Positions 7,352 to 16,542 are shown, counted from the stretch's first letter. The stretch is 40,650 bases of DNA from DATBGS01 sp036557885 (GCA_036557885.1 DATBGS010000178.1:1-40650); one strand, 5' to 3'. Translations and numbers: made by a program. The notes: generated from the sequence alone by a model not told the origin.

Positions 7352-8355
7352 AATATTGGTTCTTTCGCATTGCCCTGGCTATCATTCCACGCCTGCCCAG
7401 GCGATTCGCGCAGCGCACTGCTCTGGCAGTAAGCTGGGTCGTCTGGGCGCTGCGTCCAGGCGCCCGGCGCACCGTGCGCGCCAACCTTGAGCACATCCCT
7501 GATCTGGCAGCCAACCCAAAGCGGCTGCGCCGCGCGGTGCGCCAGGTCTTCGGCCATAGCCTCCTGAATTATGTGGACTTCTTCCGCTTGAGCGCCGTCA
7601 CCGCCGAAGAACTGGATGCTTCCTGGACGGCTGAGGGTCTGTGGCAGATAGACGAGGCGCTGAAGCAGGGGCGGGGGTGTGTCGTCATCTGTAGTCATCT
7701 GGGCAACTTTGATTACGCGCTGCGCCACTTCACGCACCTGGGGTATACTCTTACCATCACCCAGGAACATCTCAAGCCGGAACGCCTGCATCAACTCGTC
7801 ATGCAGGTCCGCAACGTCCCTGGTATCCGCTTTGCCCCGGTAGACTCATCCAGCGGGCTGCGCGCGCTGATCAGAGCGTTGCGCAATAATGAGGCGGTGC
7901 TCATGCCCGCCGACCGTGATATTCAGGGTCATGGGGAAGAGGTTGAATTCTTTGGCGAGCCAACCCGCCTGCCAACCGGCGGCATTCAACTCGCTCTGCG
8001 CACAGGCGCGCCGTTGCTCGGAGTCTTCCCTCACCGACGAGGGCTGGATCACTGCTTTGGAGAGGTCGTTCCCCTGCCAGCGCTGACTGACGAGGAATAC
8101 GCGGCTGAACCTGACCCAACGCGACGCGCCTTGCGCCAGGTGGCGAAGCTGCTGGAGCAGCAAATCGCGCGCAGCCCGGAGCAATGGGCCGTCTTTTCAC
8201 CGATCTGGCCTGGCAATGGGCAGCCAGGTATGCCAGAGCAGGCAGCGCCCAAAGAACACGCCAGACCCACCACTCAACCAGCACCAGATACAACCAACGC
8301 GCAGGCAGCAGCCAGGGCATCTCAACCGCCTCAAGATATGCGCCTGCGCTCCTAG
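7348..8355 (+). CDS. LpxL/PatA-like lysophospholipid acyltransferase 2
   Basis: 335 residues, a diverged relative of the preceding gene. The H-X4-D motif is HLGNFD at residues 117-122, and a PADRDIQGHGEEVEFFG segment plus GGIQLALRTGAPLLG match the second conserved block of the family. The start is fixed by the 4-base ATGA overlap with the previous stop and by GGAGG ten bases upstream; further upstream in-frame starts would overlap the first gene. The last 50 residues are Ala/Pro/Gln-rich and probably disordered. Two tandem acyltransferases suggest two acylation positions on one lipid, or one acting on glycerol and one on sugar; this is inference. Confidence 0.87.
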   Translation: MKYWFFRIALAIIPRLPRRFAQRTALAVSWVVWALRPGARRTVRANLEHIPDLAANPKRLRRAVRQVFGHSLLNYVDFFRLSAVTAEELDASWTAEGLWQIDEALKQGRGCVVICSHLGNFDYALRHFTHLGYTLTITQEHLKPERLHQLVMQVRNVPGIRFAPVDSSSGLRALIRALRNNEAVLMPADRDIQGHGEEVEFFGEPTRLPTGGIQLALRTGAPLLGVFPHRRGLDHCFGEVVPLPALTDEEYAAEPDPTRRALRQVAKLLEQQIARSPEQWAVFSPIWPGNGQPGMPEQAAPKEHARPTTQPAPDTTNAQAAARASQPPQDMRLRS

Positions 8356-8371
8356 AGGGATAAAACCAACC

Positions 8372-9292
8372 ATGCTATTGACAGGCCACCTGGGAAAAGC
8401 CGATCTCCATATGCACAGCCGCTACAGTGATGGGCTGGGGAGCATCGAAGACATCCTGGCTTTTGTCGGTCAACGCACAGACCTTGACGTCATCGCCATG
8501 ACCGATCACAATACAATAGAGGGTGCATTGCGTGCCCGCGATCTGGCACAGAAGCAAGGCGCCCCGTTTGAAGTGATTGTGGGCGAAGAGGTGAGCACCC
8601 GCGAGGGCCATCTGCTCACCCTCTTCATCGAGAAACGTATCCGGCCTGGGCTGAGCGTTGAACGCACCATTGAGCTTGCGCATCAGCAAGGCGGGGTGGC
8701 AATCATAGCGCACCCGTTCAACCGGGTGTTTCGGCACAGCATCCAGCGCGAAGTGGTGGATCGGCTGACCACCGCGCCCCTGGAAGCGCAGCCCGATGGC
8801 ATCGAAACACTCAACGGCAGCTTTGCTGGCATCGGGTCGTCTCAGCTTGCGATGAGTCGCAATCGGCGCCACTATCGCTGGCCGGAAACCGGCAGCAGCG
8901 ATGCCCATACCGTCACGGCGGTTGGCTGCGCCTATACCTGGTTTGAGGGCGCCAGCGCCGCCGATCTCTGCGCCTCGCTGCTTCAGGCGAAAACCTTGCC
9001 GGGAGGACACTTCTGGCAAACCTATGATTACTGGCAGTTGGTCAGCTATTGGACGCGCAAAGGGCGCCCAGGCCGCCCCACGCATGGCGAGCGGCTGCGA
9101 CGCCTCGGCCAGTCAGCCCAACTCGCGCCCTTGCGTCATATGGGCCAGATGGCGCGGCATCCCCTGGCGGGGCGCTCTGCTAGCCGACGTGTTGACGCTG
9201 CGGCGCCTGATCTCGGCCTGCTTCTGTCCGAGCAGAGCGGGAAGGAGCACCATCACAGGCAGCCAACACGTCTCTCCCAAGAAGAAGCGTGA
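8372..9292 (+). CDS. PHP-domain metal-dependent phosphoesterase
   Basis: 306 residues. The PHP signature residues are visible: DLHMHSRYSDG (His13, His15, Asp20), TDHN (Asp45, His46), GEEVST (Glu72/73) with His80, IIAHP (His114) and SSDAH later. These form the three-metal site of PHP hydrolases such as histidinol-phosphatase and YciV-like nucleotide phosphatases. The ATG at 8372 follows GAGGGA by 11 bases and lies 16 bases after the acyltransferase stop, so it is part of that operon. A role as the phosphatase that frees inositol from inositol phosphate or removes the phosphate from phosphatidylinositol phosphate is attractive because no IMPase-like gene is seen here, but unproven. Confidence 0.83.
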   Translation: MLLTGHLGKADLHMHSRYSDGLGSIEDILAFVGQRTDLDVIAMTDHNTIEGALRARDLAQKQGAPFEVIVGEEVSTREGHLLTLFIEKRIRPGLSVERTIELAHQQGGVAIIAHPFNRVFRHSIQREVVDRLTTAPLEAQPDGIETLNGSFAGIGSSQLAMSRNRRHYRWPETGSSDAHTVTAVGCAYTWFEGASAADLCASLLQAKTLPGGHFWQTYDYWQLVSYWTRKGRPGRPTHGERLRRLGQSAQLAPLRHMGQMARHPLAGRSASRRVDAAAPDLGLLLSEQSGKEHHHRQPTRLSQEEA

Positions 9293-9453
9293 GAGGGCAC
9301 GACCGCAGCAAAGCCAGAGGTGGGGCAGGGCAGCACCGGACGGCTTATAACGTGCAGATACAAGCATCAAAGAAGAACCAAAGAGAGCGTAGATAGAGGA
9401 GACGGGCAGGGCACCGCCTGAGCAATCCGGCAGCGCCAGCCCAATAAACGAGC

Positions 9454-10668
9454 GTGAAAGTAGCTTTTGTCTCACCGTATGATTGGAGCTTTCATGGTGG
9501 TGTGAAAAGCCACATCCAGCATCTGGCTGCCGAGCTAGAGCGGATGGGGCATAGCACGCACATCATCACATCAGCAACGGGCAAAGCCGGACGTGTGAGC
9601 GAACCCCATGTAACCAAACTGGGCTGGGCCGTCCCTATCCCCTGGAATGGCTCCATTGCGCGTATCGCCGTCTCGCCCCAACTGGCCCGGCAAACCAGGG
9701 AGGTACTTGAACGCGAACAGTTTGACGTGGTTCATCTACACGAACCCTTTGCGCCCGCGCTTCCGCTGACCACCATGCACGTCCTTAAGGGCCTCAACAC
9801 CATCAGCGTCGGCACCTTTCACGCCTTCTCTCTGCATTCCCCGATCTCCATGCCCCGTTTTGCCTACTCGTTTGGGCGCCCCTTCCTGCGACGCTATTTT
9901 GATCGCCTGAGCGGACATATTGCCGTCTCGCCCGCCGCCCACGAATTTGTCAGCCACTACTTTCCTGGGCGCTACGAGATCATTCCCAACGGAGTAGACC
10001 TGCACCGCTTTAGCGTCCAGGCGGAGCCTTTGCCGCAGTTTCAGGATGGCAAGCACAACATCCTTTATCTCAGCCGCCTGGAGCCACGCAAGGGCCTCAA
10101 GTATCTGCTGCATGCCATTCCCCGCATTCGCGCCCAGTATCCCAACACACGCTTTATCATCGCCAGCGATGGACCGCAACGCGCCTACTTTGAAAACTTT
10201 GTCCAACAGCAAGGCTGGCCCGATGTCGTCTTTACCGGTTTTGTCAGCAGTGAGGAATTGCCGCGCTATTACGCCAGTTGTGATGTCTTTTGCGCCCCCA
10301 GCACAGGCAGCGAAAGTCAAGGTGTGGTATTATTGGAGGCAATGGCATCAAATAAAGCGGTGGTTGCCAGCGATATTGATGGCTACCGCGATGTCATTCG
10401 TTCTGGGGCAGAAGGCTTGTTGGTCCCGCCGCGCGACAGCGCGGCCTTAGCTGAAGCCATCTGTCGGTTGTTAGCAGATGCCACCTTACGCCTGGCAATG
10501 GGGGAACGTGGACGCGAACATGCCGGAGAGTATTCCTGGCCGCGCCTGGCAAGCCACATTGTGGAGTATTATCAGACGCTCATTGACCGTCGCGCCTCGC
10601 TGATCAATCAAAAACAGCACACCCTTCCCTCGCACAACGAAGAGAAGGAACTACGCATCAGAAGGTAA
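9454..10668 (+). CDS. GT4 glycosyltransferase, PimA-like
   Basis: 404 residues with the two-Rossmann GT-B fold pattern. The N-terminal GGVKSHI loop is typical of GT4 enzymes and of phosphatidylinositol mannosyltransferase PimA. A central LSRLEPRKGLKYLLHA block and the C-terminal GSESQGVVLLEAMASNKAVVASD block carry the nucleotide-sugar site; the usual Glu-X7-Glu pair is present, with Gln replacing the common Phe. It should act at the inner membrane face, transferring a hexose (possibly mannose from GDP-mannose) to an inositol lipid. Start is GTG at 9454; the ribosome site is weak. A 161-base gap precedes it, and the phosphatidyltransferase gene begins 16 bases after it. Confidence 0.85.
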   Translation: MKVAFVSPYDWSFHGGVKSHIQHLAAELERMGHSTHIITSATGKAGRVSEPHVTKLGWAVPIPWNGSIARIAVSPQLARQTREVLEREQFDVVHLHEPFAPALPLTTMHVLKGLNTISVGTFHAFSLHSPISMPRFAYSFGRPFLRRYFDRLSGHIAVSPAAHEFVSHYFPGRYEIIPNGVDLHRFSVQAEPLPQFQDGKHNILYLSRLEPRKGLKYLLHAIPRIRAQYPNTRFIIASDGPQRAYFENFVQQQGWPDVVFTGFVSSEELPRYYASCDVFCAPSTGSESQGVVLLEAMASNKAVVASDIDGYRDVIRSGAEGLLVPPRDSAALAEAICRLLADATLRLAMGERGREHAGEYSWPRLASHIVEYYQTLIDRRASLINQKQHTLPSHNEEKELRIRR

Positions 10669-10684
10669 GGGTGGAGGAGCAGTT

Positions 10685-11443
10685 ATGTTCGGAACACGTG
10701 TACAGCAACTAGCCCGGCGCATGGTGGAGCAGGTGATGCGGCCTTTAGCGAATCTCGGTATCACCCCCAACATGCTGACCCTGACCGGCCTCCTGCTTAC
10801 CGTGCTGACAGCGAGCGTGATCGCTTTCAACCATCTGCGCATTGGTGGACTGCTCGTGTTGGGCGCTGGCATCTTCGATATGTTTGACGGAGCGATGGCC
10901 CGCGTCAGCCAGAAAAGCTCCAAATTTGGAGCCTTTTTTGATTCCACGCTCGACCGATACTCCGAGGGCATCCTGCTGCTTGGAGTAATCATCTACGCGC
11001 AGATCCATCTGCCCCAGCAAACAACAGTGGTCGGCACGATTACAACGGCTCAACTGGTGGTCTGGCTGACCTATGTGGCGGCGCTCAGTTCCCTGATGGT
11101 CAGCTACACCAGGGCACGCGCCGAAGGGCTGGGGCTGGAGTGCAAGGTTGGGCTGCTGGCCCGCCCAGAACGAGTTATCTTGCTGGCAGTCGGATTGCTG
11201 ATTGGGCAGGTGGCTCTGGTGTGGACAATGCTGGTGCTGGCAATCCTCACCACTTACACCGCCATTCAGCGCATCATCCACATCTGGATGATTACACGCC
11301 CGCCCAAAGTGCAGCCAGCTACGCCGGGGGAACAACAGGCCAATATCGCCACCGGCGCAGCCACACAAGGAGGCGCAGCAGACCCAAAGCCGCTCAAGGG
11401 GCTTGCCAAACGCATGAAACGCCAGCAGCCCATTGAGAGCTAA
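10685..11443 (+). CDS. CDP-alcohol phosphatidyltransferase, probable phosphatidylinositol phosphate synthase
   Basis: 252 residues. The full family signature is present: Asp65-x2-Asp68-Gly69-x2-Ala72-Arg73-x8-Gly82-x3-Asp86-x3-Asp90. At least five hydrophobic segments follow, as expected for this integral membrane enzyme, and the C-terminal 50 residues are hydrophilic. The start has a strong GGAGGAG site. It joins a diacylglycerol moiety from CDP-diacylglycerol to an alcohol acceptor. With inositol-phosphate synthase and a PimA-like gene alongside, inositol 3-phosphate is the most likely acceptor (as in actinobacterial PgsA1/PIPS). Glycerol 3-phosphate (PgsA) cannot be excluded by motif alone. 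Confidence 0.85.
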   Translation: MFGTRVQQLARRMVEQVMRPLANLGITPNMLTLTGLLLTVLTASVIAFNHLRIGGLLVLGAGIFDMFDGAMARVSQKSSKFGAFFDSTLDRYSEGILLLGVIIYAQIHLPQQTTVVGTITTAQLVVWLTYVAALSSLMVSYTRARAEGLGLECKVGLLARPERVILLAVGLLIGQVALVWTMLVLAILTTYTAIQRIIHIWMITRPPKVQPATPGEQQANIATGAATQGGAADPKPLKGLAKRMKRQQPIES

Positions 11444-12180
11444 ACCAATCCGTAAGAGATTTCTGTAGCAACGTATGGTATTGAAGGAGTAGGGCAGGTC
11501 CCAGAGGTAAAAGGGCCAGACGCCTCTCGTCCAGGATGAGAGGGATCGTCGAAAGAAGCATCGTCATCTTGGTGGAAGAACCACTCCGTGCATGGGCGCA
11601 CAAGTGAGCACAGCAGGCGCGCCCCGCTGGAACAGCGCATAAAGAGAGTAGAGATCACCTGGAAGAGAGATGAACAAGGAGCGGGAAATACACACGCGAG
11701 ATGTTTGGGGCGGAGTTGTCACAACAAGCAGGTAAAAGCGAGAAGCAAAGCCAGGAACACGCGCAGGTGAAGCACATGGTGCTTACGCTGATCAGGGCAA
11801 AAACCCCTGGAAACAAAGCAGCGCAGCGCTTCCCTGTGCAGGATTTCAACCTGGCAAGAAGCAATCACTTGTCCTCTGGCTTCTCCTGCGCTGGTCGTTA
11901 CCGCAGGTGGCTGCAACAGTAGCCCGGCAGAGAACATGCCGCACACGCAAACATCCGTATGCTTCCCCTCCTTCCCTCATCGGTCGGCAGAGGCGATCCC
12001 CTCGCAGCGACTGGCTGCTCTGGCAGGAAGCCCGGCTGGTTTTCTCCCTGCTGCACGGCTTTTGCCGTACCAAGACCGGTTCTCTTCATCACCCTTTTCC
12101 ATTATCCTGGCAGGCTCGTTTCTGCCTGACAGAGACAAGCGCCTGCCCGCAGGTGCCACATTCAGAACAGGACATTATTC
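11444..12180. other. 737-base gap without a recognisable gene
   Basis: I read both strands and found no frame with a good ribosome site and convincing composition. A small stem, CCTCTC...GAGAGG, lies near 11522-11543. One 21-codon frame (about 11669-11734) starts after a purine-rich stretch but looks like chance. The gap separates the lipid cluster from the NYN gene and is long for this dense window, so a non-coding RNA or a decayed gene is possible. Confidence 0.5.
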
Positions 12181-14175
12181 ATGGATTCAGAAGAAGTACA
12201 GTTCACTTCTGCGCAAGCATCAAACGACGAACCAACCAACCGCCATCAGGAGCTTTCATCTGCTCCCCAGAACAGTTCATCCGATCAAGCCGCTCAGACA
12301 GCGGAGGCAGCCTCCACCGAGTCGAGCAGCACCAAAAAACGCCGCCGACGCCCCCCGCGTGGGGGAGCACGGCGCAACCACACCGGTGAAACCGAGCCAC
12401 ACGCTGAAGAGCCTGAGCACGAGACGGGCGTAGAAGAACCTGCTACCCACGCAGAAGAAACTGCGGTCCACCAGGAAGAGGCATACACCGCGCCCTGGGT
12501 CCGCATGCAGGACACCAACGAGCCATCGGAGGCGCATGAAACAGCGGCCTGGGGTGGTCCTTTCCAGGAAGCAGAAGCTTCGAAGCATCGGCCCTCGGCG
12601 CATCCGCAGAAAACCCCAGACTTTTTCGAGGCGTTTGCTGAAGCAGCTGCTCCCTCGGTGCCAGAAGCACCGGGAGAAGCAGCAGCTACGCCCGCCTGGT
12701 CATTCTACAATGAGCCGTTTGCCTTCACGCCCGAATCAACAGGAGAGCCAGCAACTTCTGCTCAGCTTGAAGAGCCACCCGCCCAACCTTCCCAGGAGGC
12801 AGAAATCGGTTCGGCAAAGGATGCGTCGCAGACCAGAGAGCCATCTTACGAGCCAATCCGGGCGCCGCTCTCCGGGGTCGAGGTGCGCCCGCCGCGCCGG
12901 TATCGCTTTGACCGCCCCGCCCCGGCCATCCACGATCTGCGCCGTCCCGCGCTCCAGGCAAAACCACCAGTGCTCCCGCGTCCTTTTGGCAAGACGCCAG
13001 CGGCGCCCGGCCCAGTCGAGGAAAGCCGGGCACCCGGCGCAACCGGCGCCGCCATTGAACGCGAGTGGACTGCAACCCCAGAAATTGAGGCGGATGTCGT
13101 GGCCGCCGAAGACCTCTCGCGGGCTACCCAGGCAGCGCTGGAGGAAGAGATCGCCGAGGAACAGACCACTCACGAGGAGCCACAGGGGACTGAGGAGGCG
13201 GAAACGGCTCCTACTTCCCCAGAAGCCCCAAGCACCTCTTCTTCACGCCGACGCCGACGCCGACGCAGCAACGCCTCCGCATCGGCGGCCTCCGCCGAAA
13301 ACGCGCCAGAGCAAGCGCCCACGCAGCCACCTACCCCGATTACGTCGGTGGCTCCGCCTTCTTTTGCTCCACCAATGCCCCCCTCTGTGCCGCCCTATCA
13401 GGTTTCCGCTGGATTGCAGCAGGTTGGGCAGCCACAAAGTCCTTTCTCTGGCCCAGAACCCTCCTCGGCGCGCGGCTTTGGTCCGGTGCCGCGTGGAGTC
13501 GCCAAACCAGCCGAGCGCGGCGTGCAGATGCCGCGCCAGGACCGCACCGTTGACCCTGGGGCGGTTTCCGTCAATCAGCTGGCAACCATCTTCACCCAGG
13601 CTGTGCAGCAGCAAACTGATCGTCTGCTTATGGAGATGCGGCGCAACCAGGGCGCACCCAGCATGACAGTCAACTTCCCGCCCATGCCTTCCACCGAGCG
13701 CGTAGGCGTCTTTGTAGATGTCGCTAACCTGCTCTATTCAGCACGCAATATGCGCATCTCCATTGACTTTGGGCGCCTGCTCGACTTCCTGCGGGCAAAT
13801 CGCCGCCTGGTGCGCGCGCATGCCTATTGCCCCACCAGCCCCGACCCACGTGCCGAGCAGATGTTCCTGGACGCCGTAAAAGGGCTGGGCTACCGCATCA
13901 CCACCAAAAACTACAAAACGTTCTCCAGCGGCGCCAAGAAAGCCGACCTGGACCTCGATCTGTGCATGGACATCGTGCGGCTCGTGGATTCCGGGGCGGT
14001 GGACTGTATCTCCCTGGTCAGCGGCGACAGCGATTTCTTGCCCCTGCTGGAATATTGCTCTGATCATGGGGTGCGCGTGGAGGTGGCCGCTTTTGACGAG
14101 GCCACCGCCTCCATTCTGCGCCAGAGCTGCGACCTCTTTATCAACCTTTCGCTGGTTGAGGAGATTCGCGCCTGA
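12181..14175 (+). CDS. NYN-domain protein with a very long disordered N-terminus
   Basis: 664 residues. Residues 1 to about 500 are rich in Glu, Ala, Pro, Ser and Thr with basic patches (RRRRRRR near 360) and look intrinsically disordered. The folded part begins near residue 507 with GVFVDVANLLYS and continues through KKADLDLDLCMDIV to SGDSDFLPLLEYC (SGDSD at 614-618). These are the acidic metal-site motifs of NYN (LabA/MARF1-type, PIN-like) domains, so RNA cleavage or binding is likely. ATG at 12181 has AGGAC eight bases upstream. It appears to be a single-gene unit ending in the hairpin at 14229-14261. The target RNA is unknown. Confidence 0.85.
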   Translation: MDSEEVQFTSAQASNDEPTNRHQELSSAPQNSSSDQAAQTAEAASTESSSTKKRRRRPPRGGARRNHTGETEPHAEEPEHETGVEEPATHAEETAVHQEEAYTAPWVRMQDTNEPSEAHETAAWGGPFQEAEASKHRPSAHPQKTPDFFEAFAEAAAPSVPEAPGEAAATPAWSFYNEPFAFTPESTGEPATSAQLEEPPAQPSQEAEIGSAKDASQTREPSYEPIRAPLSGVEVRPPRRYRFDRPAPAIHDLRRPALQAKPPVLPRPFGKTPAAPGPVEESRAPGATGAAIEREWTATPEIEADVVAAEDLSRATQAALEEEIAEEQTTHEEPQGTEEAETAPTSPEAPSTSSSRRRRRRRSNASASAASAENAPEQAPTQPPTPITSVAPPSFAPPMPPSVPPYQVSAGLQQVGQPQSPFSGPEPSSARGFGPVPRGVAKPAERGVQMPRQDRTVDPGAVSVNQLATIFTQAVQQQTDRLLMEMRRNQGAPSMTVNFPPMPSTERVGVFVDVANLLYSARNMRISIDFGRLLDFLRANRRLVRAHAYCPTSPDPRAEQMFLDAVKGLGYRITTKNYKTFSSGAKKADLDLDLCMDIVRLVDSGAVDCISLVSGDSDFLPLLEYCSDHGVRVEVAAFDEATASILRQSCDLFINLSLVEEIRA

Positions 14176-14228
14176 GCCAAGCGCATCAGGTACTATCAGC
14201 AAGCACGGCCAGATCGTTCGTGCCACAG

Positions 14229-14261
14229 CAAGGCGGGCCGAAAGTTTTTCGGTCCGCCTTG
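14229..14261 (+). terminator. Terminator-like hairpin after the NYN gene
   Basis: CAAGGCGGGCCG pairs with CGGTCCGCCTTG (one G-T pair) around an A/T-rich loop. The T-run is in the loop rather than after the stem, so termination efficiency is uncertain, but position and stability fit a gene end. The remaining 230 bases up to the kinase gene hold nothing I recognise. Confidence 0.65.
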
Positions 14262-14487
14262 TCGTCACTACGTCCCTCAACACCGCGCTCGATTTTTATC
14301 GGGCGCTCTCTTCACCAGAAAACGCGGGACAGCTCAACCAGACAAGCAAGGGACATATAGGACTTTTGGATAGCCCATCTGGGGGAAAGACTGGTCAGAG
14401 AGGGAACGTTCAGGCGGATAATAGCGTACTTGTATCAACTGAACGTCCCATGCCTGCCGAGCACGTAGAGAGACGAGCGAAAAGATC

Positions 14488-15795
14488 ATGGTAAGTCAAA
14501 CCATTCGAGCGCGACAACAACACCCCAACCACCAGAAAGAAGCCGCTCACAAACAGGCACGTGTGCCTGGTGCCACCTCCAGAGGGCGCATTCTGGTAGT
14601 TGACGATGATCCAGAAGTCCTCCGCGCCATCCAGATGCCTCTTCAAGAGGAAGGCTATCTGGTCGAAGGCGTCTCTACGCACCGCGAAGCGCAAAAGAAA
14701 CTGCAAAAGCAGCCGTTTGATCTCGTGCTCACCGACCTGCATCGGGACGACAAAACCGGACAAGAATCGCTCGCCGAATTCTACCTGCTGCCGCACAAAA
14801 CCGTCGCCATCATCCTGACGGGCTACGCCTCAATGGAGTCAGCTATCCAGGCCATTCGTCAGGGCGCGTATGATTATCTGGTCAAGCCGCTTGATGCTGA
14901 AGAGTTGAAACTGACCGTCGCCCGCGCGCTGGAACGCCAGCGCTTGCAGCGCGAGCTAGCCGAGCGCGTACACGAACTGGAAGCCGCCAACCTCAAAATC
15001 GAGCAGTTTAACCAGGAACTCCGCCGTCAGGTAGATGAAGCCACCCAGGCCTTGCAGCACAAAGTGGACGAACTGGCCCAGGCCAAACAAACCCTGGAAG
15101 AGAGCCATCAGCAGCAAAGCCTCTTTCTGGCAATGGTGGCGCACGAACTAATGAACCCCGTCACCACTATCATTGGCTACGCCCAATACGCCGGACGCCC
15201 CGACCAGAAGCCAGAGCGTGTCGCTGGCAGCACTGCCTCCATCGTCAGCCAGGGCGAGCGCTTGAAGCGGCTGATCCGCGATCTTCAGGATGTTTCCAGG
15301 TTGGCAACCGGCCAGTTCGAGCTACAGCGCACCGCATGCGATCTGATTGCTTTAGCCAGGGAAACCGTCGAGCATTTTCGCTCCCGGCACACCAATCACC
15401 ATTTTGTCTTCCAGGCCCCCGCTGAAGCTAGCTTCCCTGGCAACTATGACCGTGACCGGCTCCTGCAAGCCATCACCAACCTGCTGGATAACGCCGTCAA
15501 GTATTCCGACCCGCAAACCAGCATCACCGTCCGACTCTGGCTGGAAGCTGGCGAAGAACACCTGAGCATCAACGATGAAGGCATTGGCATCTCGGCAGAG
15601 CAGCGTGCCCTGCTCTTTCAGCCGTTTGCGCGGTTGGAGCCAGCACGCACCCGCAAAATTAAGGGCACCGGCCTTGGTCTGTATATCACCAAAGGCATCA
15701 TCGAGGCCCACAACGGGCGTCTGCTCATCGAAACCGGGGCAGGCAATGGCACAGGCACCACCTTTATCCTGAGTTTCCCTCATACCCGTATCTAA
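14488..15795 (+). CDS. Cytoplasmic REC-histidine kinase hybrid
   Basis: 435 residues. An N-terminal receiver domain has the acidic triad Asp39-41, the phospho-acceptor Asp83 (LTDLHRDD), the conserved Thr in ILTGYAS and the Lys in LVKPLDAEE. A coiled coil follows (about 145-205), then a HisKA domain with VAHELMNP (His219) and a HATPase domain with N box NLLDNAVKYS, G1 DEGIGI and G2 KGTGLGLYI. There are no membrane segments, so input comes through the receiver domain from another kinase, making this a phosphorelay or bacteriophytochrome-type downstream kinase. The single-domain response regulator 225 bases downstream is a natural partner. Start ATG at 14488 has only a weak ribosome site. Confidence 0.9.
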   Translation: MVSQTIRARQQHPNHQKEAAHKQARVPGATSRGRILVVDDDPEVLRAIQMPLQEEGYLVEGVSTHREAQKKLQKQPFDLVLTDLHRDDKTGQESLAEFYLLPHKTVAIILTGYASMESAIQAIRQGAYDYLVKPLDAEELKLTVARALERQRLQRELAERVHELEAANLKIEQFNQELRRQVDEATQALQHKVDELAQAKQTLEESHQQQSLFLAMVAHELMNPVTTIIGYAQYAGRPDQKPERVAGSTASIVSQGERLKRLIRDLQDVSRLATGQFELQRTACDLIALARETVEHFRSRHTNHHFVFQAPAEASFPGNYDRDRLLQAITNLLDNAVKYSDPQTSITVRLWLEAGEEHLSINDEGIGISAEQRALLFQPFARLEPARTRKIKGTGLGLYITKGIIEAHNGRLLIETGAGNGTGTTFILSFPHTRI

Positions 15796-16020
15796 AACTG
15801 CATCATCTGCCCTGCAAGCCCAGGCATAATTCTTGCTGCATTGAAGCCAGCGTGCCAGGGAGCGATCATCTTCTCTACTGGCCCCTCTGAAAAACGCCCG
15901 ATCAGGTCGGCTAAGCCATCTGGCACAGCTCGTTACTTTCCCAGTAGCAGCGCGTCAGAGACAATAGTCGCTTAGCCATTGACGGAGACGTGGTGATTTT
16001 TTCAGCAGAAAGGGGTGTCA

Positions 16021-16455
16021 ATGCCAACCACTATCCTTGTCGCGGATGATGACCCCGATATTCTTGAAGTGATTACTGTCTTGCTCACTCAAGAGGGCTA
16101 TCAAATAGTCGCGTGCAGCAATGGCCTGAAAGCCCTCCAGCAGATAGATGTCCAACGTCCCGCGCTTGCCATTATTGACCTCTCTATGCCTGTCATGGAC
16201 GGTTCGGAGTTGATCCAGCGCATACGTCGGCAGCCAGGTCCACAGCTTCCAATCATCCTGATGACAGCCTTCATCAACTTGACCATGCTTGAAGCGCTCC
16301 AGGTAGACGCCTATCTAGCGAAACCCTTTGATCTGGAGGAACTGCTGACGCATGTACAAATCTTTGCCGGTCCGCCAGAGAGCAGCGCGGCGGTTGAGGC
16401 AACCAGCAACAGGTTCTCGCGGCTTCCATCAAGAGAAGGCCCGCTGCTGCACTAA
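16021..16455 (+). CDS. Single-domain response regulator (CheY-like)
   Basis: 144 residues containing only a receiver domain. The acidic residues are Asp9-11, the phospho-acceptor is Asp53 in IIDLSMPVMDG, the conserved Thr is in ILMTAF and the Lys is in LAKPFD. The last 25 residues are a short unstructured tail, with no output domain. I chose the ATG at 16021 because AAGGGG lies five bases before it; a GTG six bases earlier would sit on top of that site. It probably relays phosphate from or to the hybrid kinase encoded just upstream. Confidence 0.9.
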   Translation: MPTTILVADDDPDILEVITVLLTQEGYQIVACSNGLKALQQIDVQRPALAIIDLSMPVMDGSELIQRIRRQPGPQLPIILMTAFINLTMLEALQVDAYLAKPFDLEELLTHVQIFAGPPESSAAVEATSNRFSRLPSREGPLLH

Positions 16456-16542
16456 GTCCAGAGCGATAGAGAGAGATACCTGGTAATTTCTTCAGGGTTC
16501 TTGCTGGAGGCTCTGCGGGGCAAAAGACTGGAAAGAAAGCGG

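Noticed and set aside
11669..11734. A 21-codon frame in the long gap after the lipid cluster
   Set aside because: It is very short, with no neighbour overlap and unremarkable composition; chance is likely.
13247..13266. Tandem CGACGC-type repeats
   Set aside because: They simply encode an Arg run in the disordered region; too short and irregular for a CRISPR or functional DNA repeat.
12536..13666. A 376-codon frame inside the NYN gene
   Set aside because: The product is Arg/Pro/Gln/Leu-rich, as expected from a shifted reading of a low-complexity Glu/Ala/Pro region; the NYN frame continues into clear motifs.
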